Shown one piece after another: positions 10,462 through 20,090 of a DNA stretch of 29,533 nt (the first letter of the stretch is position 1; every line of letters starts with the position of its first letter). A model generated the notes under the pieces. That model was not told the origin of the DNA. It ran no database searches and saw nothing but the letters and a program-made list of their open reading frames with translations. Both the position numbers and the translations under genes were made by a program. Where the stretch lies: contig NCSJ02000454.1 in the NCBI GenBank assembly GCA_002812745.2, positions 1 through 29,533 on the forward strand. The letters are read 5' to 3'. This DNA is from Scytalidium lignicola (lineage: Eukaryota > Ascomycota > Leotiomycetes).

Positions 10462-11151
10462 TTAATTATTGTGATAGTCCTGTCCGCAAGGTCCCATAAT
10501 AGTTCCCGGAGTCCTGGGTTGCGGATTAATGTCTGCTCCATATGCCAGCCCGTTAAACGTCCCTGCTGGACAAGAGTTTGTAACGCCCTCCCCAGATGCA
10601 GAAGTCAAGTTTGTAGCCTGCGAAACCACGCATCCCTCAACCTCGTGGTAAAAAGCCTGGACACAATTTTCAACCTCGAAGAAACAGGTGTTGCAGCAGT
10701 CTGTCGCGTTTTGCCCTTGATCTCCCTGGCGTAGGTCGTTGACAAGGTTGAGATTGGAAGGTGAGGTATATTGCCCGTATGCTGGGCCTGGGGAAGGTAG
10801 AGGGTCTGCGCAGGGGTAGATTGTGGTTGTGGTTGCTGGTGGGGTGGTAGTTATGAAGACTGTTGTCAAGACTGTGGATACGGCATCTTTGACCGGTGAC
10901 TCGGTATTATCGACAGATGCGGATGGAGAAGGGGGGTTGCCGGGGCGGAAGGCATATGAAGTGCTTTGTGGAGTGTTAGCTTAAGGTCTGTTAGATTGTG
11001 CCGAGATCTAAGCTAACGCAGGAACGCTATTGTATACAGTCTTCGTTGTGGTACTGGTTGGCAAAACTGAAGAGGCTGATGCAGATCCAGCAGCGTTTAC
11101 GGATGAAACGACTCCGGTCACCGCAAGAAGGAAATCAAGTTGACGATACAT
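10462..11151 (-). CDS. Small secreted cysteine-rich protein, function unknown
   Basis: The start ATG at 11151 gives a signal peptide (MYRQLDFLLAVTGVVSSVNA), then a Ser/Thr/Pro-rich linker and a C-terminal cysteine domain with eight Cys: one in YPCADP, three in DCCNTC, and one each in ENCVQAF, GCVVSQ, SCPAGTFNG and GPCGQDY. An even number fits four disulfides. Two in-frame stops (TAG 11010-11008, TAA 10983-10981) are removed by a proposed 54-bp intron, 11017-10964. This keeps the frame, has a GCTAAC branch point 12 bases before the AAG acceptor, and uses a weak GTTAGC donor. The product would be 211 residues. I recognise the layout from uncharacterised fungal secreted proteins but know no function. 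The alternative is a pseudogene with two stops. Confidence 0.72.
10964..11017 (-). other. Proposed 54-bp intron with donor-branch point complementarity
   Basis: The intron starts GTTAGCTTAG and contains CTTAAGCTAAC close to its 3' end. The first nine bases (GTTAGCTTA) are the exact reverse complement of TAAGCTAAC, which includes the branch-point motif GCTAAC. The two arms are separated by about 24 bases, so the transcript could fold into a stem that pairs the 5' splice site with the branch point. Its length is a multiple of three, but it carries two stop codons, so retention would truncate the protein after the linker start. Confidence 0.5.
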
Positions 11152-13037
11152 GATTGAAAATCTAGCAATACAAATTGCTAATGAAGTTCAAGCCTCTGGG
11201 TTACAACTTATTAAATACGTACTTTGCACCGGAACTTTCCTCAGGTGTGACGTATATGTACCTTACACGTGTGTTTTTTGTGAGCCTGTTCCTCTCGGTA
11301 AATTGCAGATACGACGATCCTACGTGTCGATCTGTTCTACAAGGAGGAGAACGCTGTTTCTAAATCTCTTGGCGAGTGAGGTTTATTATTAGCAGAATCC
11401 CCCGTTAGGAAATCCTAAGCCGGATCTCAAGTAAGATCTGAGCTTATTTTTTGTGATTTAACTACCGGAGCTTCTATTTGAGGTGAGAAACGAAGTTTTT
11501 ATTTCCTTTCTCTTTAATGCTTATGGTTATACAAGAATTCCTCCAAATATGTAGATTATGTAGGCGGCCGATGCTATATTTGCGAGGAATCTGGAGATAA
11601 TCGACCACTTCTAGGATGCAGATCCGTTAGATGTCACGGTGCTAAATATTAAAACAGATTATTAGCGAAGAGTGTATTGTGGGAGTTTTATTGTTTGCTT
11701 CGTGCGGATATATCTTCAACGTTAGTGTAGCATATTCCTACGGACATACGTCCGTATTAGGGGATTTATCCATATCGAGGATTGATCAACATAAATGCAC
11801 ATTACTGTATTACGTGAGATACGTCCGCATTATGAAGAAAAATACTCATGTTGTGCCATTCCATCCTTCAAACGTGCTATCTTTCCGGAGCGCGATAGAT
11901 GGAGAAAGTAATACAAACTCCACTACGAGCATACATGTCAGACTTTGTTGAACTTTTTACGAAATGGTAGCATTGTATATACTCTAACAGAACGTGATTT
12001 AATCTAACATATTATCATATTAGCTCTGAATTAAACTTGAAAAGTAATCAGTTTAATATTAATTTTTAGGTGTCCTAGTCGATGGCAGTACTCATGGACT
12101 TCTTGACGTACGAGGGGTCAACAGAAAGAATGCCCCTGGTTGGGCCTGTTAGAAGTATCGTGGCCACATGGATTCTCAACAACCGAACTATCAACAATTT
12201 AAATATGCAGGCTTTCAAGCCGTAAGACGTTAAGAAAAGCTGGTGTTGGGCTTTGGTTTTTATGGTACTTTTAACTACTTGTTGTGTCTTCTAACAAGAG
12301 AACCTTCATTTAGAAATGCAAAGTTTCTACTTTCACCCCATTCTCTATCTAACTTATCATCATTTTATAAGAACGAACAGTAACTTGAATAATCATTACT
12401 CTTGTTCACGATGAAGGTGTTACAATAGGATAACTCCCGTCTAATCAACAAAAGGAATTAAGCAGACAGATTGAAAGAAATACAAAGAGTAAGAATAAAA
12501 ATGGAGCTCATCATTTTACTGCACTTGCGGATGCTCAAGTGGTCTGCAGCTCGATGTATGTTTATTCCTTACTTCATTTAAATATATTACTCTCATGATA
12601 AGTTAAAAAAAATATTAAATTCTTTTTATAACAAGAAAAGTGTACAATATTTAAGAGAGATTAATTCTAGTTAATTATAGTGCTGAGNAAAAAAAGTTAC
12701 AACGAGATCAATTAATTAGGCACTATCTTCACGATAATGAATAATGAGAAATGGCTATTAACACTGTTATTTAAACCGTCTAATCTACAGAAATCGTATC
12801 ACAAATATTGTAATGCTATATATCTCTAGCTGCCACTATGCTTAGCTTGCCCCACCACGCCTTTTGTTGACAAGCCTTAGTTCGAATTGGCAGTGAACTT
12901 CCGTAATCATCATGCATTATTGCCACCTCTAACAGCCCAATCTATGCACAATCCGTGTCTTCCCATGATCAAAACAGTGGTGAAAACAATAATAAGTATA
13001 CAAGTCCATTTATCATCCCTTTAGTGAATTGCAAAAG
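11152..13037. other. AT-rich intergenic region without a supported gene
   Basis: I see no recognisable coding sequence. Short open frames at 11150-11392, 11679-11951 and a 48-codon frame beginning at about 12080 lack domains or coding character. A hairpin with 7-bp arms (TACGGAC/GTCCGTA, loop ATAC) lies at 11739-11756, and its right part recurs with one mismatch near 11819-11833. A single N at 12688 precedes an A run. The 12590-12830 part is strongly AT-rich. It includes the upstream regions of both flanking divergent genes. Confidence 0.5.
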
Positions 13038-14710
13038 ATGGAATTACCTGATGACGAGTTACCAAAGGACAAACAATCGGCAGAGGGAGACTTTCAATTT
13101 TTAACATTCACAGACTTCTCACAGACCACACACCCTGAGACTAAGAGGAGGATTCGCAGTCATGCTATGCATCGAGTACAGCGGAGTTTGAGAGCCAAGA
13201 GACAGGAGAAGAATGTAAAATTTATTCTGGATGTCTCCCCCCTGATGGACATTGGTAGTAGTTCTCAGTCAAGTGCTCAACAAAGGCAAGATTATGGAAT
13301 GGCGTTATCCCATTTCCACGCAACGCCACATCCGAGTGACTTGGGCTCGGGTCGGGTAGATCCATTTAAGCAATATCCGATTGATATGGACTTGCGAATG
13401 CATGAGCTGTTTGACCATCGTGAGTATTAAACTTCCACCTTTCATTAGTTGATGGTTTTATATCGCCCTTTGTAGTTCGATTGGGCTGTTTCATTAATTC
13501 TACAGCGCAGTTCATGGAGGTATATGTCCCGTGTTTAGAACAATGAGCAAAATCGGATTCTTCAACATCGTCGCAGATGAAGCTGGCTTTCGACAAATCC
13601 TTTGCAGTTCATCCGCCCACATGACCCAGCTACGGAACGGTACAGACAGCCCAGAAGCCATAGTTCTTTCCACTCAAGCAATTCGATCTCTCAATCGAAG
13701 GCTTGCCGCTCCGGTCTCCAGCCTTGACGATGGGATCATCGCTGCAATACTTACTTTTGCATGTCATGCAGTGAGCAGTCTGCACCTGGCTGTTTAACCA
13801 GATGAAGAGGGGTTTTAATGAGATAATAGGTCATGTTTAATGATCTTCCTGGCCTAATTACCCACTTAAATGGTCTTGTTCAAATATTACAACAAAAAGG
13901 AGGAATACAGATACTCAATCCTTCTCCTGTACTACGCATTATGCTTTTCTGGTTAGCACATTTTCCTCATAATTCTCTTATATTTGTCTTGAAATTGATA
14001 ACAATACTAGGGTTGATGTTAATGCCGCATTCCTCCAAGATCTTGTTCCTCGATTCTTATCCCCTTTAGATATTCTTCCTCCACTTTACACAAACCGATT
14101 GACATCCAATGTCATGGATGAGTCCTCGAGTTCGAACTTAGCTGCCGAGCTGGTCCCGATATTTGAACAGATAAGTTTGTTGAATGAGTTTATACTAAGA
14201 GAGCTTGGAACAAGAGACCTTTGGGATGATGGGGTCTTTTGTGGATTACAGATTGTGCCTATATTACATCAGCTTCTTTCAGTCCGTTTTGATATAGAGG
14301 CCCCCAATCCTGCTATTGTAAGACAGGAGTTCTTGAGGATCTGTGCTATTATCTATCTAGCTAAGCTTCGGCAAAAGTTTGGTGTTAATCTTGCCCTTGA
14401 TATCTATATCGCCAAGCTAAAACGTGCTGTAATCGATTTATATGAGTTGGTGTTAGGAGGAGCGGACCACCTTTTGCTATGGGGGTTGATAATAAGTGGA
14501 CTACAGTCTTTTGGATATCGTGATCACGCATGGTTTGTTAGCATGGCTGCCGTAGCGATCTTACATGCAGAATGTGAGTCGTGGAATGAGGTTGTTAATA
14601 AAATTGGCCAGATGATGTGGGTGCAGCAGGCTTTTGATTTGGAGTGTGATAGGTTTCGTCAAGAGCTGTCAGACGAGCTGTGGGTTTCTTATGAGATTGT
14701 GTTTTTGTAA
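13038..14710 (+). CDS. Fungal-specific transcription factor domain protein without zinc cluster; one apparent frameshift
   Basis: The N-terminus (MELPDDELPKD, start chosen at 13038) has QFLTFTDF and then the basic stretch KRRIRSHAMHRVQRSLRAKR, a hallmark of Fungal_trans_2-type proteins that lack a Zn2Cys6 domain. Next come LGSGRVDPFKQYPI, IGFFNIVADEAGFRQIL, AIRSLNRRL and GLVQILQQKGGIQIL, and a C-terminal part with FLRICAIIYLAKLRQKFG, DHLLLWGLI and WFVSMAAVAILHAECESW. Proposed exons are 13038-13419, 13511-13770 and 13830-14710, with introns of 91 and 59 bp. Both splices restore the conserved text. Between about 13973 and 14020 the frame shifts by one: upstream frame up to FWLAHFPHN, downstream frame NNTRVDVNAAFLQD. 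No intron explains this. It is either a real lesion or a sequencing error. The family is often annotated as a putative transcription regulator; its role is unknown. Confidence 0.8.
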
Positions 14711-15252
14711 ATTTGTATGAAGTATGTTAGTTGCTACTTATCTCAGGTTATATTAAGTTATATTTATCGCTGATACTTGCCGTTGACACTATAAGTCGTC
14801 CATCTTTTTGATCCTTTTCAACTCGAGCCGGAAGCTCCTCTCTCTGTTTTGATTCAGTATTTGAGTGTTAGTTANTTTTTTAGTTATTGATATTTTATGA
14901 TAGAACCTATTTTTCATTAGTAATTTTGAAAGGTGGCACATCCAAGATCGAATATACAACAGTCCCAATGGGAAATTTATGCTCTAATTAATAAGGTGTT
15001 GACTAATTGCTCATAAAAATTAAGATACACGTAACAAAGTTGTCGGATCTCTTTGTTGACACTGATCTTATTTCTCTATATTATTAATTATCGCCCCCTT
15101 TCATCACTTTCATAGAACGACNTTTTTGTCGTCTGACTTTACGGGAGGCTGCTCCCTTGGATTCGTGTAGGCCCTGACTCGATGCGAGCCAACCTCATCT
15201 CTGTCTTGAATGCGCTTTCAAATTCTACTTTAAAAACTTCACTATAATTCAA
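14711..15252. other. Intergenic spacer
   Basis: No gene is seen. The spacer is AT-rich and holds the 3' flank of the transcription-factor-domain gene and the 5' flank of the phosphotransferase pseudogene. Two single Ns stand at 14875 and 15122, each before a run of T. Confidence 0.5.
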
Positions 15253-17211
15253 ATGCCCGAATTTGGTCTCAATTTTACTCGACCTCTACTTAAACGCCTC
15301 AATACCCAGGTATTGCCACGGAGAGGCCGTTTTCTGACACCAGTTCTTTGCTACGCGTACTCCAATTCCAGCAAGTCTCACACACGCCACAATGTGTCGC
15401 GAGCAATGTGTACGAGGCCTGCTTCGTCATATGACCATTTCTTCCAATATGCAAGCGGTCACTGGATATAAGATGAGGAGAGCTGGCTCCGAGAACGATT
15501 CGTTGTTTTCAATGTGCAACAGCTCCAGCGCATTGCAGCGAAGAGTGTTGGCGCGACATCGTGTAGATCCATTACTAAACTTTCCGAAGGTGGATATAAC
15601 AAGGTATTCAGACTTGTAATGGATAATGGCACTATTACGATTGCACATATACCTAATCCGATCACTGGGCTTGTTTGTAGGACCACTACTTTGCAACTAT
15701 GGATATTGTGAGTTCCGCAATCATTAACATACTTCCCGGCCATCATATCACTGGTCTAACTGATCACTGAAATTCACCGAGGGAATAAATATATTTCCCT
15801 AATAACTTGAATCAGGTTAGAACGATCCTCAATATCCCTACTCCTAGGATTTATGCTTATAGTGCATCGACAAACAATTCTGTAGAAGCGGAGTATATTA
15901 TCATGGTGGACGCACCAGGAACACAGCTAGGGGAAGTCTGGGATGGTATGGAAATTTCTGAGAAGGCTAGAATTGTAGAGGATCTGGTCGAAATGGAGAA
16001 GAAGCTGCTTTCAGTATCGTATATCCGGTTTGAATTCCACAGAGAAATCGTATTCAAATATACTGCCAATCTTATATTAGGTATGGTAACATTTAATTTA
16101 CCAGCGATGCATTTCCTGGCTGTGAAACAGCTGGAGTTGTAGGCGATATTGATCCAAAATTGAAGAAGGAGAATGAAAAAGCGTTTTGTTATTGGCCCAG
16201 TTGTAGATAGGGAATTCTGGGATGGAGAGCGTGCATCAATGGCTATTGACTGAGGTCCTTGTAAGTTCAATCAATTTGCATTCGATATTAGAGTGTACTA
16301 AGCCAATACATAGGGAAGAGTTCACAGGATTATTTGATGTCGACTGCTAATCGAGAGATTTCTTGGATTAATAAATTTGCCATTCCGAAACCGCCTCGAG
16401 ATATATTCATTGTATCTGACGCTCAGAATTCACTACAAGATATTTTTGATATCGTTCCATACATCTTGCCTCAAAATGAGAAGCTAGCAAGGCCTACTCT
16501 TTGGCGCTGGGATATGCATTCCGCGAATCTCTTTGTGAAAGGCAGCCGGATTGCCAGTCTTATTGACCGGCAAGCCATTTGGGCTGGGCCACTGTTTCTT
16601 CAATTCCGGCACCCGAAACTCATGGATTATAACGGTGAGCTACTACTGAAAATACCAGCGACTTACGAAAGTCTCGAAGGCGGCCAAGAAAAGTCTCGTC
16701 TTAGAAACCAAGTGGAAAGGTCTATTATATTATACATACGAGGCAGAAATCAAAGAAAGAAATACCTTACTCAACAAAATTCTCCATGTACCTTGTGGTC
16801 AAATTAGGAGAGATGCGGTACAGTGTGCTGCAAGCACTTGGGACGGAGATATCTTGCCATTTCGGCAGTGTCTTATTCGAATTGAACGATTAGTTGAATC
16901 CTCATTTAAGAAAAACCAGAGGGTTATTATTTACAAGAAAACTGTACAGGTATGGGAACAAATTTGCAGCTGATATCCCTTGCCCAATACATTTTATAGA
17001 AGATGATCTTGCAGATCATTACTGGTACGGTGGTGGTTGGAATGAGTTGGCAGATTTTTGGGATTCGATATCTGGGCTTGTTAGCCGTGATGGATGGACT
17101 TCTAACGAGACATATAACCAAGCACTTGAAATGTTCATTGAGTTAAGGGAAGAAGGATTGAAGAACTTTACAGGAGAAGATCGGGAGGTTTTCGATGCGC
17201 AGACGAAGTGA
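15253..17211 (+). pseudogene. AIM9-like (APH family) phosphotransferase pseudogene
   Basis: The pieces align in order with fungal AIM9-like mitochondrial proteins of the aminoglycoside phosphotransferase fold: an Arg-rich N-terminus, FFQYASGHW, LQRIAAKSVGA, KLSEGGYNKVFRLVMDNG, RTILNIPTPRIYAYSA, EYIIMVDAPGTQLGEVWD, FVIGPVVDREFWDGERASM, EISWINKFAIPKPP, RPTLWRWDMHSANLFVKG, IDRQAIWAGPLFLQ, PCPIHF and DFWDSISGLVSRDGW. Three introns remain recognisable: 15708-15815, 16028-16080 and 16261-16313. Lesions: stops at 15469 (TAA), 16094 (TAA) and 16249 (TGA, where CGA is expected), and frame changes near 15690, 16175 (A run), 16735 and 16890-16970. The catalytic loop usually reads H-W-D-x-H-x-x-N; here the first His is Arg. 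The IDWQ Trp is also Arg. With this many defects it is a true pseudogene. Confidence 0.88.
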
Positions 17212-17522
17212 GCAGAAAGAAAGGATAATATGATTCCTTGAGCCTTAAGAGGGTTTTTGTCACTGTAGAGCTCTTGTAATATTTATGTACGACTTCAAGA
17301 TTAGGAGTGAACGGAATGTTGTTCTACTTCGTTTGATGAAAAGTTCTCAATTATTCAATAATTATTATTCTAATGGGGGTTATTGCTGATTTCAGTATTC
17401 AGCTAAAGAATCGAAATATACTAGACGTCTACGCGGATGGCATTCCATGTCATCCTAATACCATTACTCATTTCACATTTATATCCCTCAATACTAAAAA
17501 GGAGATTATTTTTTTAGACCCA
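17212..17522. other. Intergenic spacer between convergent genes
   Basis: About 310 AT-rich bases separate the end of the phosphotransferase pseudogene from the stop codon of the fasciclin gene, which is read towards it. No coding or structured element is seen; it presumably holds the two 3' untranslated regions. Confidence 0.5.
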
Positions 17523-18745
17523 TTAAACCCTGAAGAATAGCGCGGCTGCGAAACTCAAAGCTAGGCTGCCCACGAGGACAAAACCGGAGGAGAATCCTCC
17601 GGTAAAAGATGTAGCTCCGTTAAAGCTAACGTGTGGGGTGGATGGGATAATAATCTATTATATAGTTAGATTTACTATGCTCATAATGATCATGAATTAT
17701 CAGGAATCAACAAGGGAGGATCGACATACCGAGTCAATTATATGGGCTACACCGTTCTCCAAGATCTGATTTGATGCGATGATCTTGGCATTATTGACGA
17801 AGTATTGCCCTCCCCTGATCGTGATCGTGATATTCCCCCCTGCTTGTGTTTGATAGGTAGCTCCGTTAGTCAAGGCAGGCAGGTATCCTAAAAAGTTGGG
17901 GATGATGTGGCCCGACAGCAAGTTTGAGGATGATGCGTAGCTAGTGGCGGCAGTGCGATTGGAGAATGCGGCGTTGCTGGGTATGAAGGCTGTAATAGAT
18001 GGCGTATTGTCCAGGATGGAAGTCGCGTTGGTAGAGTTCGCCGCACTGAGGAAGCTGGTGTGCCCGTTTGCTGACGCTGTGCTTGATAGGGATTGGGGTA
18101 GGGTGAAGTAACTGGGGAAATATTGGGTTAATCACTTGAGCTGAGAGCGTCATAGAGAGAGGAAAGACTGAGGGTAAATGTGAAATACAATTTTACTTAC
18201 TTGTCGACAATTTGGATTAGTCCTCCATCGTAAGGGATATCGGCTTTGATTATATTGACATAGTTACCCAGGCCAGTGTATACCTTCAACAGAGATGGAT
18301 AAGTACCGTTGGCACGTTTGATGTTGGCAAGCCAACGTTTCTCTGAAGGGCTTTGAGTTGCATTTGAAGGATTTGTGACAGCAACCTGTGACTGTCCACC
18401 CGTGTTTGCTGAATTATCGTTCGATGGCAGAATAGCCCCAGGTGGTACACTTGATGCTCCCAACCTATTGATGTTTCTCATACCTTGGTATTCCGCTTGC
18501 CTTTCACTTGTGGGATTTGCCTGCCGCTTTCTTGAGGGAAGAGATGGCAGGACCGAGCCATCGATCGGTGCGAAGACGGTTTGAACATTGCTCGAAGCAT
18601 AGAGGGCAGCTATGCTGGGGTCGGATTGAATGAACTGAGCATACTCAGAGGCACCTGCATTTTGGAGAGCCTCAATGAGACCAACAGCCTGGACAACCGA
18701 GACAGAAATGATTAACGAGAGAAGTATAGTGGTTGAGGACAACAT
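17523..18745 (-). CDS. Secreted, probably GPI-anchored fasciclin (FAS1) protein
   Basis: Cell-surface protein of the fasciclin family, which in fungi is linked to adhesion and wall integrity. Exons: 18745-18201, 18111-17730 and 17654-17523, together 352 residues. The start at 18745 puts a signal peptide first (MLSSTTILLSLIISVSVVQA). A first, divergent FAS1 region spans about 22-182 (LIEALQNAGASEYAQFIQ, NVQTVFAPIDGSV) and is interrupted by a low-complexity insert of about 65 residues with dibasic KR sites. A second FAS1 domain spans about 183-312, with the signature TPSITAFIPSNAAFSN and a closing ENGVAHIIDS. The last exon ends in a small-residue stretch and the hydrophobic tail GFVLVGSLALSFAAALFF, fitting a GPI signal. 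Intron 2 has a TCTAAC branch point. Frames join without adjustment, so the gene looks intact. Confidence 0.88.
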
Positions 18746-20090
18746 TGTGATCGAGGAATGACTAGTTGAGTTCAAGTATATTCCTCTAAGACCTAATCTC
18801 AAAACGAATGCTTTGGTCTACGATAACGAGAGTCTATTGCATGAAGGAAGTAGCCAAAATGACAAGAAGTCGCGAGGTTCTCAACGCAAGAGTCGAAATA
18901 AATATATACATATATACAAATATATACCTATAGCTTGCAGTTACCCTGTTATGCATTGAACATTCAAAACCGGCTCTTGGCGCCGGAAGTCCCAACTCCC
19001 GTTTTGGAAGCCAGAACTTGTTGATAATTGAGCCAGGGCAGACGTCCAGGGTCGTCTACAAATAAATAATTCCGTCGTGTCCGGACAGCTAGAGGACTGA
19101 AACAGGACCAATGGGAGAGTATTTTTTGATAATTTATCCTTACGTTCGTGGTATCTTACGGCTGTTTTCGGCAGGGTCTTGCACCTAACGGGGCGTGAGG
19201 GCTTTGCTGCAGCGACACGTTGGTGAGCAACCACAGAGTAGCATCCGCGCTCCCTACACCCAATAGGGACCATCCGACCAGTAGTCCGCTACAATATATT
19301 TTATTTTCAGCTCAGAAGCAGTGCGCCATTGTAACACCTACTGCCCACAGAGCCTCACGATTGCTCTTTGCCGTTCCATTGTTGTGGGTTGCATCCCGCA
19401 GCTAAGTTTAATTAAGTTATGGGCGGGCGTTGTCTTCGTGCATGCGCCGTAAGTGGAAGACCCCTAAATTGTCCATCTACAAGCCGTTGGGCTAGTATAC
19501 AGTGGATAATTATATGATATATCACATATGCGAAGCAAAAGTAGGAGACAGCTCGACGGCCAGTTACGGCACCGCTGGCTGCAGACCACGTAGCTTGAAG
19601 AGGGACGGAAAAGCCCGTGATGTGGAAGATCCCTTCTTTTGTGAGTATTGATGGCGTTCAGCTCGGCGTTGCTTCATCTGCACGTGCGTTCTTCTTCGCC
19701 TGGTCTTACTCCCAAAGCATTGACGGCCGAGTTACTGGAGACGGTAGAGACTCGGAGTGTATAGGGGAGTGGAGCTCCATGCTGTGATACAATGCTTGGG
19801 CACTGCTGGATTACTGGTGTGCTTTGTAGTTATGAGATATGATAGGACGCCTTCATCATGGCTTTCCCCGCTCAACTGGCCAGAGATTACTGGCTTTCTA
19901 ATCAGATCAAAGAGGAAANGGGGGGGGATCATCTATCCAGCCGTGAAGAGTCTTGACACAGAATAGCCCCTTATGAGGCTCTGCTGCTGCTGAGAAACGT
20001 TCTTTCTTTAGTTGTTCTGCCATGCTCCCTCACTAGTCACTTCTTCTCTAGGGAAACTCAAGAATTCTATCCTAATATCGTTCCCTAAAA
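18746..20090. other. Divergent intergenic region
   Basis: This is the shared upstream region of the leftward fasciclin gene and the rightward membrane protein gene. Short open frames (18941-19273, 19220-19405, 19757-19966) show no domain or splice pattern. A single N precedes a run of eight G at 19919-19927. Pyrimidine-rich sequence at about 20003-20050 directly before the ATG at 20091 resembles the CT-rich leaders of expressed fungal genes. Confidence 0.5.
18897..18932 (-). promoter_or_regulatory. TATA-rich tract upstream of the fasciclin gene
   Basis: An alternating TA tract (ATATATACATATATACAAAT and following bases) lies about 150-185 bases before the fasciclin ATG. It could serve as a TATA-containing core promoter, but AT microsatellite-like sequence is common in fungal intergenic DNA, so this is only suggestive. 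Confidence 0.25.

Noticed and set aside
13490..13560. Frameshift at the start of exon 2 in the transcription-factor-domain gene
   Set aside because: Using the acceptor at 13509-13510 instead of the one five bases earlier restores the frame and gives IGFFNIVADEAGF directly, so no lesion is needed.
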